Shown piece by piece: positions 8,256 to 16,913 of a stretch of 64,000 bases of DNA (its first letter is position 1; the number at the start of each line of letters is the position of its first letter). Position numbers and translations under genes: made by a program. Origin of the DNA: Bacillus sp. Y1 (lineage in GTDB: Bacteria > Bacillota > Bacilli > Bacillales > Cytobacillaceae); contig NZ_CP030028.1 of assembly GCF_003586445.1 (NCBI RefSeq), positions 2,246,501-2,310,500 on the forward strand. Direction: 5' to 3'. Under the pieces are notes generated by a model that worked only from the letters and a program-made list of their open reading frames with translations, had not been told where the DNA came from and searched no databases.

Positions 8256-10106
8256 ATGTTAAAGTTCGATTTACCGATTCAAAGAAATCCACTCAAGACA
8301 CGTCAAGATCTCATTGATTCCTTATCGCAAATCCTATCCCCGTTAAAACCCTTTTATACCAAGGGGAAAGCACGACTTGAACTAGGAAGCACAGGAACAA
8401 GCTACTCGGATTCGATCGCAGGAATGGAAGGCTTCTCCAGAATTCTATGGGGACTTGTTCCGCTGATGGCGTGCGGAGAAACCTCTGACATTTGGGAAGA
8501 TCATCTACAAGGGATAAAAAATGGAACAAACCCGTTACATGAGGAGTACTGGGGAGAGATTACGAACTTTGATCAGCGTGCCGTAGAAATGGCTGCGTTT
8601 GGGTATGCCCTTGCACTAGTTCCTGAGAAAATTTGGGATCCCTTAAATCATCTTGAGAAAGAAAATCTATTTCTATGGCTGAATCAAATCAACCAAATCA
8701 GTGTGTACGATTGCAACTGGCTGTTTTTTCCTGTACTTGTGAATCTTGGTTTCAAGAAGGTTGGACTACCGTACGACCGAGCAAAATTGAAGAGTAACCT
8801 GGATCGAATCGATGATTTTTATTTGGGTGATGGTTGGTATTCAGACGGTCCTGATGCTCATTGTGATTATTATGGGCCGTTCGCCATTCATTTTTATAGC
8901 CTTATATATAGCAAGGTAATGAGAGAAGAGGACCCTGTACGGGCGGAACGTTACCGAAGACGAGGGGAATCCTTCGCAAAAGAATTTATTTATTGGTTCG
9001 CTAACGATGGGTCAGCTCTTCCTTATGGAAGAAGCTTAACGTATCGCTTTTCCCAATCGGCTTTTTGGTGTGCGTTAGTATTCGCAGAAGTGGAACCGTT
9101 TTCCGTAGGGGTGATGAAAGGAATCATACTAAGAAACCTTCGCTGGTGGTTTAGTCAGCCGATATTTGACTCCAAGGGTTTGCTCACAATCGGGTACCGT
9201 TATCCCAACTTAGTGATGGCAGAAAACTATAATTCTCCGGGCTCACCTTATTGGGCTCTGAAAACCTATATGGTGCTGGCACTACCTGAAACGCATCCAT
9301 TTTGGACAACCGAAGAAGAGCCATTACCAACATTAAAGAAAAAGCTGACCCAAGTTTCTCCTCGAATGATTGTCCAACGCCAAGAGGAACGTGATCATGT
9401 GGTTGCGTTTAATGCAGGGTATCAGCACACGAATGAGCATCCTCACACAGCAGCCAAATATGAAAAATTCGTCTACTCCAACTTTTTTGGATTCAGCGTT
9501 TCAAAAGCAGAGTGGGGATTAGCGCAGGGTGCTATTGATTCCATGTTGGCGGTCAGTGAAGGCGACAATATTTATCGAGGAAAAAGAACCTGTGAGGAAT
9601 ATCGTATAACCGATGATGTGATTTACACAAGGTGGAAACCGTGGTCAGATGTGGAGATTCAAACATGGCTCGTACCAGGAGCACCATGGCATCTACGTAT
9701 CCATCGAATTGAAACGGGCAGAAATCTCGATTGTGCAGATGGAGGGTTTGCGTTGGGATTGGAAAATAGCCAGGCGACTGGCCAAGACTGTACGATCATT
9801 CAACAGTCTAAACAATGCGCAAGCTTTTTTCCATGGGGAGCGAGCGGCATTAAAAGTCTGGATGAAAACGGCCAGGCAGAACTCCTATATCCTCATGCAA
9901 ATACGAATGTCATGCAGGCAAGAACCGTCATTCCTATCATCAAATCTAGTTATCCATCTGGTACGCACTGGATGATTAATGCGGTGTTTGGGGAAGTGGG
10001 AGCGGAAGAAGTGATGACTCAATGGAATTCTGTTCCGGAGGTTAAGGTACAAGATGGAAAGATCACTGTTGGTCAAGGGGTGGATCAACTCGTCATCCCT
10101 TTTTAA
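8256..10106 (+). CDS. DUF2264 domain protein, probable glycosidase
   Basis: A 616-residue protein matching DUF2264 over its whole length: NPLKTRQDLIDSL at 11-23, GMEGFSRILWGL at 56-67, DQRAVEMAAFGYALALVPE at 106-124, NWLFFPVLVN at 154-163 and DGWYSDG with DYYGPFAIHFYSLIY at 192-218, then a beta-rich C-terminal half. From memory, CAZy places this fold in GH154 (beta-glucuronidases), which would fit an operon for a uronate polymer; that assignment should be checked. No signal peptide. It is the last gene of the operon, with GGAGG upstream of ATG 8256 and a terminator about 65 bp downstream. Confidence 0.85.
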   Translation: MLKFDLPIQRNPLKTRQDLIDSLSQILSPLKPFYTKGKARLELGSTGTSYSDSIAGMEGFSRILWGLVPLMACGETSDIWEDHLQGIKNGTNPLHEEYWGEITNFDQRAVEMAAFGYALALVPEKIWDPLNHLEKENLFLWLNQINQISVYDCNWLFFPVLVNLGFKKVGLPYDRAKLKSNLDRIDDFYLGDGWYSDGPDAHCDYYGPFAIHFYSLIYSKVMREEDPVRAERYRRRGESFAKEFIYWFANDGSALPYGRSLTYRFSQSAFWCALVFAEVEPFSVGVMKGIILRNLRWWFSQPIFDSKGLLTIGYRYPNLVMAENYNSPGSPYWALKTYMVLALPETHPFWTTEEEPLPTLKKKLTQVSPRMIVQRQEERDHVVAFNAGYQHTNEHPHTAAKYEKFVYSNFFGFSVSKAEWGLAQGAIDSMLAVSEGDNIYRGKRTCEEYRITDDVIYTRWKPWSDVEIQTWLVPGAPWHLRIHRIETGRNLDCADGGFALGLENSQATGQDCTIIQQSKQCASFFPWGASGIKSLDENGQAELLYPHANTNVMQARTVIPIIKSSYPSGTHWMINAVFGEVGAEEVMTQWNSVPEVKVQDGKITVGQGVDQLVIPF

Positions 10107-10172
10107 AAGAAGGTCTATTATAGAAGGGTGTTCTTATTTAATGATACAAACTTCACAAAATTACACATCAAG

Positions 10173-10204
10173 GAGCAGTTGGACTAAGCCACTGCTCTTT
10201 GATC
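10173..10204 (+). terminator. Intrinsic terminator of the polysaccharide operon
   Basis: The stem pairs GAGCAGTTGG with CCACTGCTC around an ACTAAG loop, followed by TTTGATCTTTT. It lies about 65 bp after the DUF2264 gene. Confidence 0.7.
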
Positions 10205-10440
10205 TTTTATGCGTTTTTCTTTTTATCATAGGTTCGCGACAGCCTTTTTCTAATTCTATTACACTAGACTCTGAGTTATTTCAAATAATAGGTAAAAAAT
10301 ACACACAGGTAATTGTCATTTTATGTTAAAATAATAGTACGTATAAACATTGAATGAGTAATCTTTAATAATTTTGACATGAACAATAATAAGTAGAAAA
10401 AAATTACTTTAGTCTTTAAAGGACTTGGCGAGGTGATAGT
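10205..10440. other. Intergenic region, nothing recognised
   Basis: This is an A+T-rich stretch between the operon terminator and the small membrane protein gene. Weak promoter-like AT motifs occur near 10313-10340. An open frame running through 10054-10329 overlaps the end of the DUF2264 gene and the terminator, and shows no protein-like features. Confidence 0.4.
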
Positions 10441-10656
10441 ATGTTAAATAAAATTAAAGCGTTACCTGAAAAGCTGGCATTTTCTATTGGCTTAACATTG
10501 ATATTGTTTAGTGGATTATTGTTATTTTTATTTTCCGTTTTGTTCCCTATTAGTATTTGGACGACTATAATTATACAAGGTATTGTTTTGTTATTTGCTT
10601 TCTTATTTATACAAAGTGCGGCTGAAAAAAGACATTCGCGTAGTAATAAGATATAG
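10441..10656 (+). CDS. Small two-helix membrane protein (paralogue of the gene at 60016)
   Basis: A 71-residue protein with a short amphipathic N-terminus (MLNKIKALPEKLAFSIGL), two hydrophobic helices separated by FPISIW, and a charged tail (AAEKRHSRSNKI). It is clearly paralogous to the 65-70 residue protein at 60016 (MLDKINALPQKISFAIGL ... AADKRH), 50 kb away. No function is known to me. A GGCGAGGTGATAG ribosome binding region precedes ATG 10441, and a strong terminator follows, so it is a single-gene unit. Confidence 0.75.
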   Translation: MLNKIKALPEKLAFSIGLTLILFSGLLLFLFSVLFPISIWTTIIIQGIVLLFAFLFIQSAAEKRHSRSNKI

Positions 10657-10680
10657 AAAAGCATTATATAGCAGTTAAAG

Positions 10681-10716
10681 CGCTTGAGTTATTTAAAGAT
10701 AACCCAAGCGTTTTTT
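10681..10716 (+). terminator. Intrinsic terminator
   Basis: The stem pairs CGCTTGAGTTAT with ATAACCCAAGCG (one mismatch) and is followed by six T. It ends the small membrane protein transcript. Confidence 0.8.
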
Positions 10717-10861
10717 GTGTTGATCTCGTTATTTCGTTAATTGATCTAGTGCAATTATATCTAAGAAATAAAGCAGGCTGGTTGAATGAAAATGTTAACA
10801 GTTGTATAAATATATATACAATTTTTTTTATAGAATAATTAATTAGAAAGGAGAAGTATTG

Positions 10862-11269
10862 ATGGAGATTGAACTCGATGAACTAAGTCCTGCTAAAGAA
10901 GATTTTATAAAGTTGCACCAAACAACTGGCTGGAATGCCAAAGGGTTGTATACATATGATCAATTATATACGGCAATTTGTAACAGCTGGTACTCCATTT
11001 CTATCTATCATAATAGAAAATTAATTGGATTTGGCCGGATAATATCAGATGGAATTTATCAAACTCTTATTTGCGATGTAATGGTTCATCCTGAATATCA
11101 AGGACAAGGTATTGGGAAAAAAATAATAGAAGCATTGCTAAAGAAATGTGAAGGGGAAGGAATTAAGTGGGTTCAATTATTTTGTGCAAAAGGTAAACAA
11201 GAATTTTATCATAAACTAGGTTTTATAAGCCGAGAATCGGAAGCACCAGGAATGTCGATATTTATATAA
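10862..11269 (+). CDS. GNAT family N-acetyltransferase
   Basis: A 135-residue acetyltransferase. The acetyl-CoA binding motif A is clear (VMVHPEYQGQGIGKKIIEALL, residues about 77-97), followed by the closing FYHKLGF motif near the C-terminus. The substrate cannot be told from sequence. ATG 10862 is preferred over an in-frame TTG at 10859 because AAGGAG (about 10848-10853) lies eight bases before it. It is a single-gene unit. Confidence 0.9.
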   Translation: MEIELDELSPAKEDFIKLHQTTGWNAKGLYTYDQLYTAICNSWYSISIYHNRKLIGFGRIISDGIYQTLICDVMVHPEYQGQGIGKKIIEALLKKCEGEGIKWVQLFCAKGKQEFYHKLGFISRESEAPGMSIFI

Positions 11270-11361
11270 GCAAGTATACAACTAACTATATGGGGGAGGA
11301 AGGGCGATATACCACTATTTTTGTAAGGGTATAGCAAATTAGACATTTGTCTAGTTACAGA

Positions 11362-11410
11362 AAAAGCCGATCATCTAATCCTAGTGGAAAAGTAAACCGG
11401 CTTTTTTTCT
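11362..11410. terminator. Weak bidirectional terminator between convergent genes
   Basis: AAAGCCG and CGGCTTT are separated by a loop of about 30 nt and flanked by an A-rich tract on the left and seven T on the right. It could serve the GNAT gene on the + strand and the histidine kinase on the - strand. Confidence 0.4.
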
Positions 11411-11468
11411 TTATTTTGATTTTAAGCACTGAAAATGGGAGCCCGAATCATACTTTAACAACCCCAAT

Positions 11469-12905
11469 TTATGTGTCGCTTCCCAATTGAGGGATGAGAA
11501 TTTTAAAGTGAGTTCCTAATGATGTACTATCCACAACAACGATATCTCCACGGTGTTCAAAGATGATTTTTTTTACAAACGGAAGTCCCATTCCTGTTCC
11601 ATCATCTTTGGACGATACAAAGGGATCAAAAATACGGTCCCAATCAGATTCCGGAATCCCTTTTCCCGTATCGAAAAAGTCAATTACAATATAATCTTCA
11701 TTCAAATTTGAAAGAATCGTTATTTTTCGTTCTTCTCTACCTGAGGGAGTCGCTTCTGAACTATTTTTAATAAGATTGATAAACACTTGCTGCAAATACG
11801 ATTTATTCACAAAGGCCTTTAGAGATTTATAGGAGTCAATCAACTCAACTTCAATATTGTTTTGCTTGGTAAATTCACTAGACAGCTCAATTGAATCTCT
11901 AATAATGGAGACAATGTTCTCCGTCCTAAAACTCATTTTAGAGTGAATAATGAATTGGTTATAATTGAATGAGAGTTGATCCAATTGATCCGTCGCTTTA
12001 TAAATCATATCCAAGGCACCTTGCTGCATCGTAGACAGTTCTTTATCTTTATCTTCCATGATAAGCTTTGAGAAACCTCTGATAATAGTCGAGGTATTTT
12101 TTATCTCATGTATAAGACTTCCAACAAAGTTACCTGTAAAGTCTAACTTTTTTTGCCTTTCGCTTAGTTGGTAATAATTAAATTCAACAATAGCGTTCAA
12201 TTTAATAAATTCAAACATAACCATTATTGCAAAAATAATTACACCTAAACTCCCCATGATAATTCCTGTTTCAGGATTAAAGTTAAACAACGCGAGAAGA
12301 AACAAAAATACTGTGTAAATGGAGAAGTGTTTTAAGAAACTCCTAATGTTGGTGTTGCGAATTTTTGTGGAGATATAAAATAAAAAGAGCAAAAAAATAA
12401 TTAAACTAGCCAAATGAAAAACATAAAGCGCAGCCCATTCACCGTATATGGGAAAATAAAACTCAATATCAGATGCGGAAATACGTCTTGTTTCCAAGCC
12501 TTTCATTCCAAAGTCGGTCCAACTAATGAAATAAACAAAAGAAGTCCATATGATTAAAGCAATCATCATTTTCTTAGTAAATATATAATTGACGACTCTA
12601 TTTAAGATAGAGTCATTTTTTAAGGTAACCGAAAAACTTTTTATCGTACAATAGGCTACAAAAAAGGTAGCTGGTACGGAGAAGGTTGGAGCAAACCTAA
12701 AAATTCTAAATAACCAAAAAGCAGATTGTTCGTCTAACAAATCTGTGAAGTAAAGCACACCTATCCCTTGTTGCCAACCCGATATCATCACCATTAACAT
12801 GGTAATCCCTAGAGTTAGATTCGACTTTTTATAAATTTTATTAACACTAAACGCCAACACAATAGGGATCAAGCCAATTGCGCAAATCAATAATCCAACA
12901 ATCAT
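11469..12905 (-). CDS. Orphan sensor histidine kinase
   Basis: A 478-residue membrane kinase. The N-terminal 235 residues contain about seven hydrophobic helices. Next come the phospho-acceptor helix (HEIKNTSTIIRGF, with H266 the predicted phosphorylated histidine) and a complete HATPase domain: N box NLIKNSSEA, G1 DTGKGIP, F box FDPFVSS, G2 GTGMGLPF. No response regulator gene is adjacent on either strand. In Bacilli such orphan kinases often feed the Spo0 sporulation phosphorelay, which is an inference here. Transcription runs against the GNAT gene at 10862. The start at 12905 reads MIVGLLICAIGLIP, a membrane helix. Confidence 0.9.
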   Translation of the reverse strand: MIVGLLICAIGLIPIVLAFSVNKIYKKSNLTLGITMLMVMISGWQQGIGVLYFTDLLDEQSAFWLFRIFRFAPTFSVPATFFVAYCTIKSFSVTLKNDSILNRVVNYIFTKKMMIALIIWTSFVYFISWTDFGMKGLETRRISASDIEFYFPIYGEWAALYVFHLASLIIFLLFLFYISTKIRNTNIRSFLKHFSIYTVFLFLLALFNFNPETGIIMGSLGVIIFAIMVMFEFIKLNAIVEFNYYQLSERQKKLDFTGNFVGSLIHEIKNTSTIIRGFSKLIMEDKDKELSTMQQGALDMIYKATDQLDQLSFNYNQFIIHSKMSFRTENIVSIIRDSIELSSEFTKQNNIEVELIDSYKSLKAFVNKSYLQQVFINLIKNSSEATPSGREERKITILSNLNEDYIVIDFFDTGKGIPESDWDRIFDPFVSSKDDGTGMGLPFVKKIIFEHRGDIVVVDSTSLGTHFKILIPQLGSDT

Positions 12906-13476
12906 ACCAGTTTGCTCCTATTACTCTAAACTTAAAAATTCATGCATAGTTTAATTTTACATTAGACAATTAGTACATAGCCATAAGCTAAAATTATAAC
13001 ATAAATAAGAACAAATCCTACCCATCAAATAAGTAGAATTTGTTTCTAACATGGAAGTACATATTACGAAAATAAGCATTCAAACCCTTTATTATATTAT
13101 CCACTCAAAATTGTTACTACCAATTGAATTCGTTTCGGTATTTTTGAAATATGAGCAAGTTCAAATTGGGTTGGTACGTGGAAACTGATGTTAACATTAA
13201 TCGGACTTTGTAAACATTCCATAGAAAGATATTCAAAAAGTAATTGATATAAAATTTTGTCGGAGTATGACTGTTTATGATAGAAAAAAGTTCATTATTC
13301 CTCGAAAAATGTCTCTTTTGTCATAAAGAGACATTTTTTTTGATGAAACGTGTTGAAATTTTTACCAAATTTAGTATTTAATAGAATAGAGGAACAATAT
13401 ATATTCAGTTCTTTGAGAAATAGAGTTAAGTAAAGATACATATTTACAAAAACGATATATTTTAGGGGGGAATTAA
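12906..13476. other. Divergent intergenic region of 570 bp with an orphan terminator
   Basis: This separates the kinase gene from the efflux operon and must hold both promoters. The only clear element is a terminator at 13308-13341. A 45-codon frame from ATG 13051 has no ribosome binding site or protein-like features and was not called. No repeat or relic is recognised. Confidence 0.4.
13308..13341 (+). terminator. Orphan intrinsic terminator upstream of the efflux operon
   Basis: An 11-12 bp perfect stem (AATGTCTCTTT / AAAGAGACATT) with a TGTCAT-type loop is followed by eight T. No gene ends upstream on this strand, so it either closes an unseen short RNA or attenuates the efflux operon from within its leader. 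Confidence 0.7.
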
Positions 13477-14682
13477 ATGAAGAAGAAGTTATGGATTTGG
13501 GTCGCGTCTATCTTGGGGCTACTCTTAATAGTAGGAGGAGTTACGTTTTATGTTAAAGGAAAAAGTACAGAGGTAGTTAGCGATGGAATGGAACAAATGC
13601 CAGTAACTATTCAAAAAGCATCGGAGAGGGAACTAATTGAAAGCATTATAGTAACAGGGGAAATTGTTCCGGAAAGCGAACAAAAGGTTTTCTTAGAACC
13701 AGATAAAGGATCAATTAGTGAGTACAAAGTGGTAGAAAATCAGGCAGTAAAGGCTGGCGAACCACTCTTTCTTTATGATTCGTCAAAAATAGATACGGAG
13801 TTTAATAGAGCGGTAAGGCAACGAGACCTAACACAAAATAGGGGGAAAACTGAGCAAAATCAAATTACAGAGATCACTAAGCGAATAAATGATGCAAAAA
13901 AGAAAGTTGAGAGTGGGGAAGGTACTCAGGATGAGGTGAATCAGCTAAGCAACGAGAAAGTTCAGCTAGAGATTCAATATGAAGCAACAAAAGCAGAGCT
14001 TGCCTCTGCACAGGATGAAATCAATGAAATTGCCACTCGTAAAAAAGAAATGACAGTTGTTAGTAAAATAGATGGAATTGTAGTAAAGGTAAATCAAAAT
14101 GTAGTGCAAACCGAAAACGGTACACCAGAACCAATTGCTCATGTGATTTCAAGTCAGCCATATAAAGTAATCGGAACCATGAGTGAGTTTGATGCAGTAA
14201 AAATAAAACAAGGACAACCAGTAATTGTTCGACCAAAGGTGTACAAGGATCGTGAATGGAAAGGTTCAGTGGAGATGGTCTCACAATTTCCGAATGAAGA
14301 TGGAGCCGGAGGAACGGAATTTGCTGGTGGTGGAGCACCGGGGGGGAATGTGACGATGTATCCTTTCAAGGTGGCTATCACAGATGATACCTCTGAGCTT
14401 CGACAAGGTTTCCATGTGTCGTTAGAAATTCAAGTGAAATTGAATGAATTAGATAAAACACTTGTCATTCCACATACGGCATTGATGAATGAAGGTGGAG
14501 TAGACGTAGCGTACATATTAGTAGATGGGAAATTATCTAGACGTGAGGTTCAAACGGGGGGGATGAGTGATGAATGGATTGAGGTGGTAGAAGGTGTGAA
14601 TCTAGGTGAGCAAGTAGTAATCACACCTTACGAAGGCATGCATGATGGAATGGAAGTGGTCTCATATGATGAAGTTGAGTGA
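13477..14682 (+). CDS. Efflux RND/MacA-type periplasmic adaptor subunit (HlyD family)
   Basis: A 401-residue membrane-fusion protein with one N-terminal transmembrane anchor (residues about 5-25) and an extracytoplasmic body. A lipoyl/barrel-sandwich half (GSISEYKVVENQAVKAGEPLF) comes first, then a charged coiled-coil hairpin (about 115-190), the second lipoyl half (VVSKIDGIVVKVNQNV) and C-terminal beta-barrel domains. It is the adaptor of a MacAB/YknXYZ-like exporter with the two downstream genes. GGGGGG precedes ATG 13477. The stop at 14682 overlaps the start of the ATPase gene. A glycine-rich loop (GGTEFAGGGAPGG) near 280-290 is a lineage-specific insertion. Substrate unknown, perhaps a peptide or antibiotic. 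Confidence 0.9.
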   Translation: MKKKLWIWVASILGLLLIVGGVTFYVKGKSTEVVSDGMEQMPVTIQKASERELIESIIVTGEIVPESEQKVFLEPDKGSISEYKVVENQAVKAGEPLFLYDSSKIDTEFNRAVRQRDLTQNRGKTEQNQITEITKRINDAKKKVESGEGTQDEVNQLSNEKVQLEIQYEATKAELASAQDEINEIATRKKEMTVVSKIDGIVVKVNQNVVQTENGTPEPIAHVISSQPYKVIGTMSEFDAVKIKQGQPVIVRPKVYKDREWKGSVEMVSQFPNEDGAGGTEFAGGGAPGGNVTMYPFKVAITDDTSELRQGFHVSLEIQVKLNELDKTLVIPHTALMNEGGVDVAYILVDGKLSRREVQTGGMSDEWIEVVEGVNLGEQVVITPYEGMHDGMEVVSYDEVE

Positions 14683-15346
14683 GATTACGAAGGTATATGG
14701 GACTGGCGCTCTGGAGGTACCCGTCTTACATGGAATTGATTTAACGATTGAAGATGGGGAATTTGTGGCGATCATGGGACCCTCGGGTTCAGGAAAATCG
14801 ACCTTAATGAATATTATTGGTTTTTTGGACAGACCAACCTCTGGTGCGTTTGAGCTAAACGGGGAAGAAGTGGGACTAGTAAAGGAGAAAAAGCTTGCAA
14901 AATTGAGAAATGAGCACATTGGATTTGTTTTTCAACAATTTTTCTTGCTTCCTAGACTGAATGCCTTGAAAAATGTCGAGTCACCCTTAATTTACGCTGG
15001 AGTTCCGCAGCGGGAGAGAGATGAAAGAGCAAGAGTAATGCTTGAAAAGGTTGGGTTAGTGGATCGGATGAAGCACTTACCAAGTCAATTATCCGGAGGG
15101 CAAAAGCAACGGGTAGCCATTGCACGCGCACTTGTAAACTATCCTTCTATTATACTAGCAGATGAACCAACTGGTGCACTTGATTCCGTAACGAGTAAAC
15201 AAATTATGGAACTCCTAGTCCAGTTAAATGAGGAAGGCAGAACAGTCATCATTGTTACTCATGAGGAAGAAGTTGCGGCTTATACAAAAAGGGTCATTAC
15301 ACTGAAGGATGGTAGGATTACGGATGACCGGAGGCGAATGTCATGA
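14666..15346 (+). CDS. MacB/LolD-type ABC transporter ATP-binding protein
   Basis: About 226 residues with all ABC ATPase motifs: Walker A GPSGSGKST, Q-loop FVFQQ, signature LSGGQKQRVAIARAL, Walker B IILADEPTGALD and H-loop VTHEEE. The subfamily signature places it with MacB/LolD/YknY-type exporters. The likely start is one of two adjacent ATGs (14666 or 14669), inside the last codons of the adaptor gene. An in-frame ATG at 14642 lies further inside that gene and is less likely. It overlaps the permease gene by ATGA at 15343-15346, so all three genes should be translationally coupled. Confidence 0.93.
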   Translation: MMKLSEITKVYGTGALEVPVLHGIDLTIEDGEFVAIMGPSGSGKSTLMNIIGFLDRPTSGAFELNGEEVGLVKEKKLAKLRNEHIGFVFQQFFLLPRLNALKNVESPLIYAGVPQRERDERARVMLEKVGLVDRMKHLPSQLSGGQKQRVAIARALVNYPSIILADEPTGALDSVTSKQIMELLVQLNEEGRTVIIVTHEEEVAAYTKRVITLKDGRITDDRRRMS

Positions 15347-16554
15347 GTATTTGGGAAAGCTTCAAGATTGCTTTATCCTCCATTTGGAACCATAAAATTA
15401 GGTCCATATTAACGATGCTTGGAATTATCATAGGTGTGGCAGCTGTCATAATTATCGTAGCTATTGGACAAGGGGCCCGAAAGCAAATGACGGAGGAGCT
15501 CTTTAGTACTGATAAAAATGCAATTGAATTATTTTATGAACCGATTCCTGTTGAAGGAGAAACAGAAGCGGAAATGAATTGGATGCCTCCCCAACTAAAC
15601 TCAGAAGATTTGGAGATACTTTCTGAGGTTCCAGGAGTTAAAGCGGTATTAGGGACCAATCAGGGTTGGGGAACGATGGTGCACGGTGATCAGCAGGGAG
15701 AAATGCAAATCACTGGTGTGGGAGCCGATTATTTTTCTGCTAAAAATGTTCAGATTGTGGAAGGACGTGCTTTTTTTGCAAGGGATATTGACGGATTAAG
15801 TCGCGTCGTGATGATTGATACAGTAGCAAGAGAGAAATACTTTCAGCCTTCTGAAGAGGCTATTGGTGAAATCGTTGATCTAAACGGGAATCCTTACAAA
15901 GTCGTTGGCGTGTATGAATCATCTATACCTGAGCAATATCGTCAGGAGGGGATGGGAGAAATGCTCATGCCACGAACGGTCATCTCGATGATGTTTGGAA
16001 ATATGGAGATAGAAAGCTTATCCGTTATAGCTAGTGACCCTGAAAAAATCTCGGAAACGGGGCGTTTAGCAGCTGATACTCTTACTGAAAAAAAGAAGCT
16101 TGAAAATGGAATGTACACTACTTATGATCAATCTGAATACGAACAGGAAGTAAATACGGTAATCACCATTATGACACTAGTAATTGGAAGCATTGCCGGG
16201 ATTTCTCTCTTAGTTGGTGGGATTGGAGTAATGAATATTATGCTCGTCTCTGTAACAGAAAGAACGAGAGAAATTGGCCTTCGAAAAGCACTAGGAGCTA
16301 CAAGGGGGAAAATCCTCCTGCAATTCTTAATTGAGTCAGCCACTCTTACTTCTCTAGGTGGGCTGCTAGGAATTGGTCTCGCTGCTGTAGGAACAATAAT
16401 TGTCACTGAATTTGCTCCTATTAGTGCATCAGTTAGTCCATTAGTAGCGTTAATCGGTGTGGGTTTCTCCGCATTTATAGGTGTTATATTTGGAATTCTT
16501 CCTGCGAACAAAGCCTCGAAGCTAAGTCCAATCGATGCTTTAAGATATGAATAA
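15343..16554 (+). CDS. MacB-like ABC transporter permease (FtsX domain)
   Basis: A 403-residue permease with a first transmembrane helix in IRSILTMLGIIIGVAAVIIIVAIGQG, a MacB periplasmic-core-type extracellular domain (about 45-275), and three C-terminal helices forming the FtsX domain. The conserved VTERTREIGLRKALGA motif lies between the helices. It ends PIDALRYE, the usual closing motif. It forms the exporter with the two upstream genes and acts with the adaptor at 13477. A strong terminator follows. Confidence 0.92.
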   Translation: MSIWESFKIALSSIWNHKIRSILTMLGIIIGVAAVIIIVAIGQGARKQMTEELFSTDKNAIELFYEPIPVEGETEAEMNWMPPQLNSEDLEILSEVPGVKAVLGTNQGWGTMVHGDQQGEMQITGVGADYFSAKNVQIVEGRAFFARDIDGLSRVVMIDTVAREKYFQPSEEAIGEIVDLNGNPYKVVGVYESSIPEQYRQEGMGEMLMPRTVISMMFGNMEIESLSVIASDPEKISETGRLAADTLTEKKKLENGMYTTYDQSEYEQEVNTVITIMTLVIGSIAGISLLVGGIGVMNIMLVSVTERTREIGLRKALGATRGKILLQFLIESATLTSLGGLLGIGLAAVGTIIVTEFAPISASVSPLVALIGVGFSAFIGVIFGILPANKASKLSPIDALRYE

Positions 16555-16572
16555 AATAAGACTTTAAAGTAA

Positions 16573-16606
16573 GACGCAAATGAATGTTCTTTTGCGTCTC
16601 TTTTTT
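16573..16606 (+). terminator. Intrinsic terminator of the efflux operon
   Basis: An 8-bp stem (GACGCAAA / TTTGCGTC) with a TGAATGTTCT loop, followed by CTTTTTT. Confidence 0.8.
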
Positions 16607-16651
16607 GTAATGATTTAGAGAGACTGGGAGTACTGTAGGTATAATTAGACA

Positions 16652-16913
16652 AAAAGGAGATTTTTAAGCAACTACTAGCCATCGCTTATAGCGAGTCTTA
16701 GAGGGGTAAAGTTAATTATCGCCATCCCACGGGGGGCGACGGTCTACCCCGACTATCGTAATCATATGGCCATATAGAAAAAGGTCAATCAGAAAATCTG
16801 GCTAACCTTATATTACGATCGGCGCTTTAAAATTGAACAATAATCTGAGGTTATTTGTTTTATAAAAAGGATAGATAGTACGGGTATTCTTCCCGGTCAT
16901 CTATCCTTTTTCT
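16652..16913 (+). ncRNA. Candidate structured noncoding RNA with its own terminator
   Basis: No coding frame fits, but the stretch is densely self-complementary. Helices seen: 16682-16694 (TCGC/GCGA), 16703-16708 with 16745-16750 (GGGGTA/TACCCC), nested 16719-16723 with 16735-16739 (TCGCC/GGCGA), 16756-16762 with 16812-16818 (TCGTAAT/ATTACGA), and inside it 16781-16785 with 16805-16809 plus 16790-16793 with 16797-16800. It ends in a strong terminator (16865-16913). A TATAAT at 16640-16645 could start it near 16652, though the -35 is weak. Insulation by terminators on both sides suggests a free-standing RNA of about 260 nt rather than a leader. A raiA-type or other catalogued RNA is possible; I could not identify it from memory. 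Confidence 0.5.
16865..16913 (+). terminator. Strong intrinsic terminator of the candidate RNA
   Basis: An outer stem (AAGGATAGAT / ATCTATCCTT, extended by A-T pairs) encloses a CGGG/CCCG inner stem and is followed by a T-rich tract. It separates the RNA from the sigma-factor operon. Confidence 0.85.

Noticed and set aside
10054..10329. 91-codon frame after the DUF2264 gene
   Set aside because: It overlaps the end of that gene and runs through the terminator hairpin; no protein-like composition.
13051..13188. 45-codon frame in the efflux-operon upstream region
   Set aside because: No ribosome binding site, A+T-rich noncoding composition and no recognisable motif.
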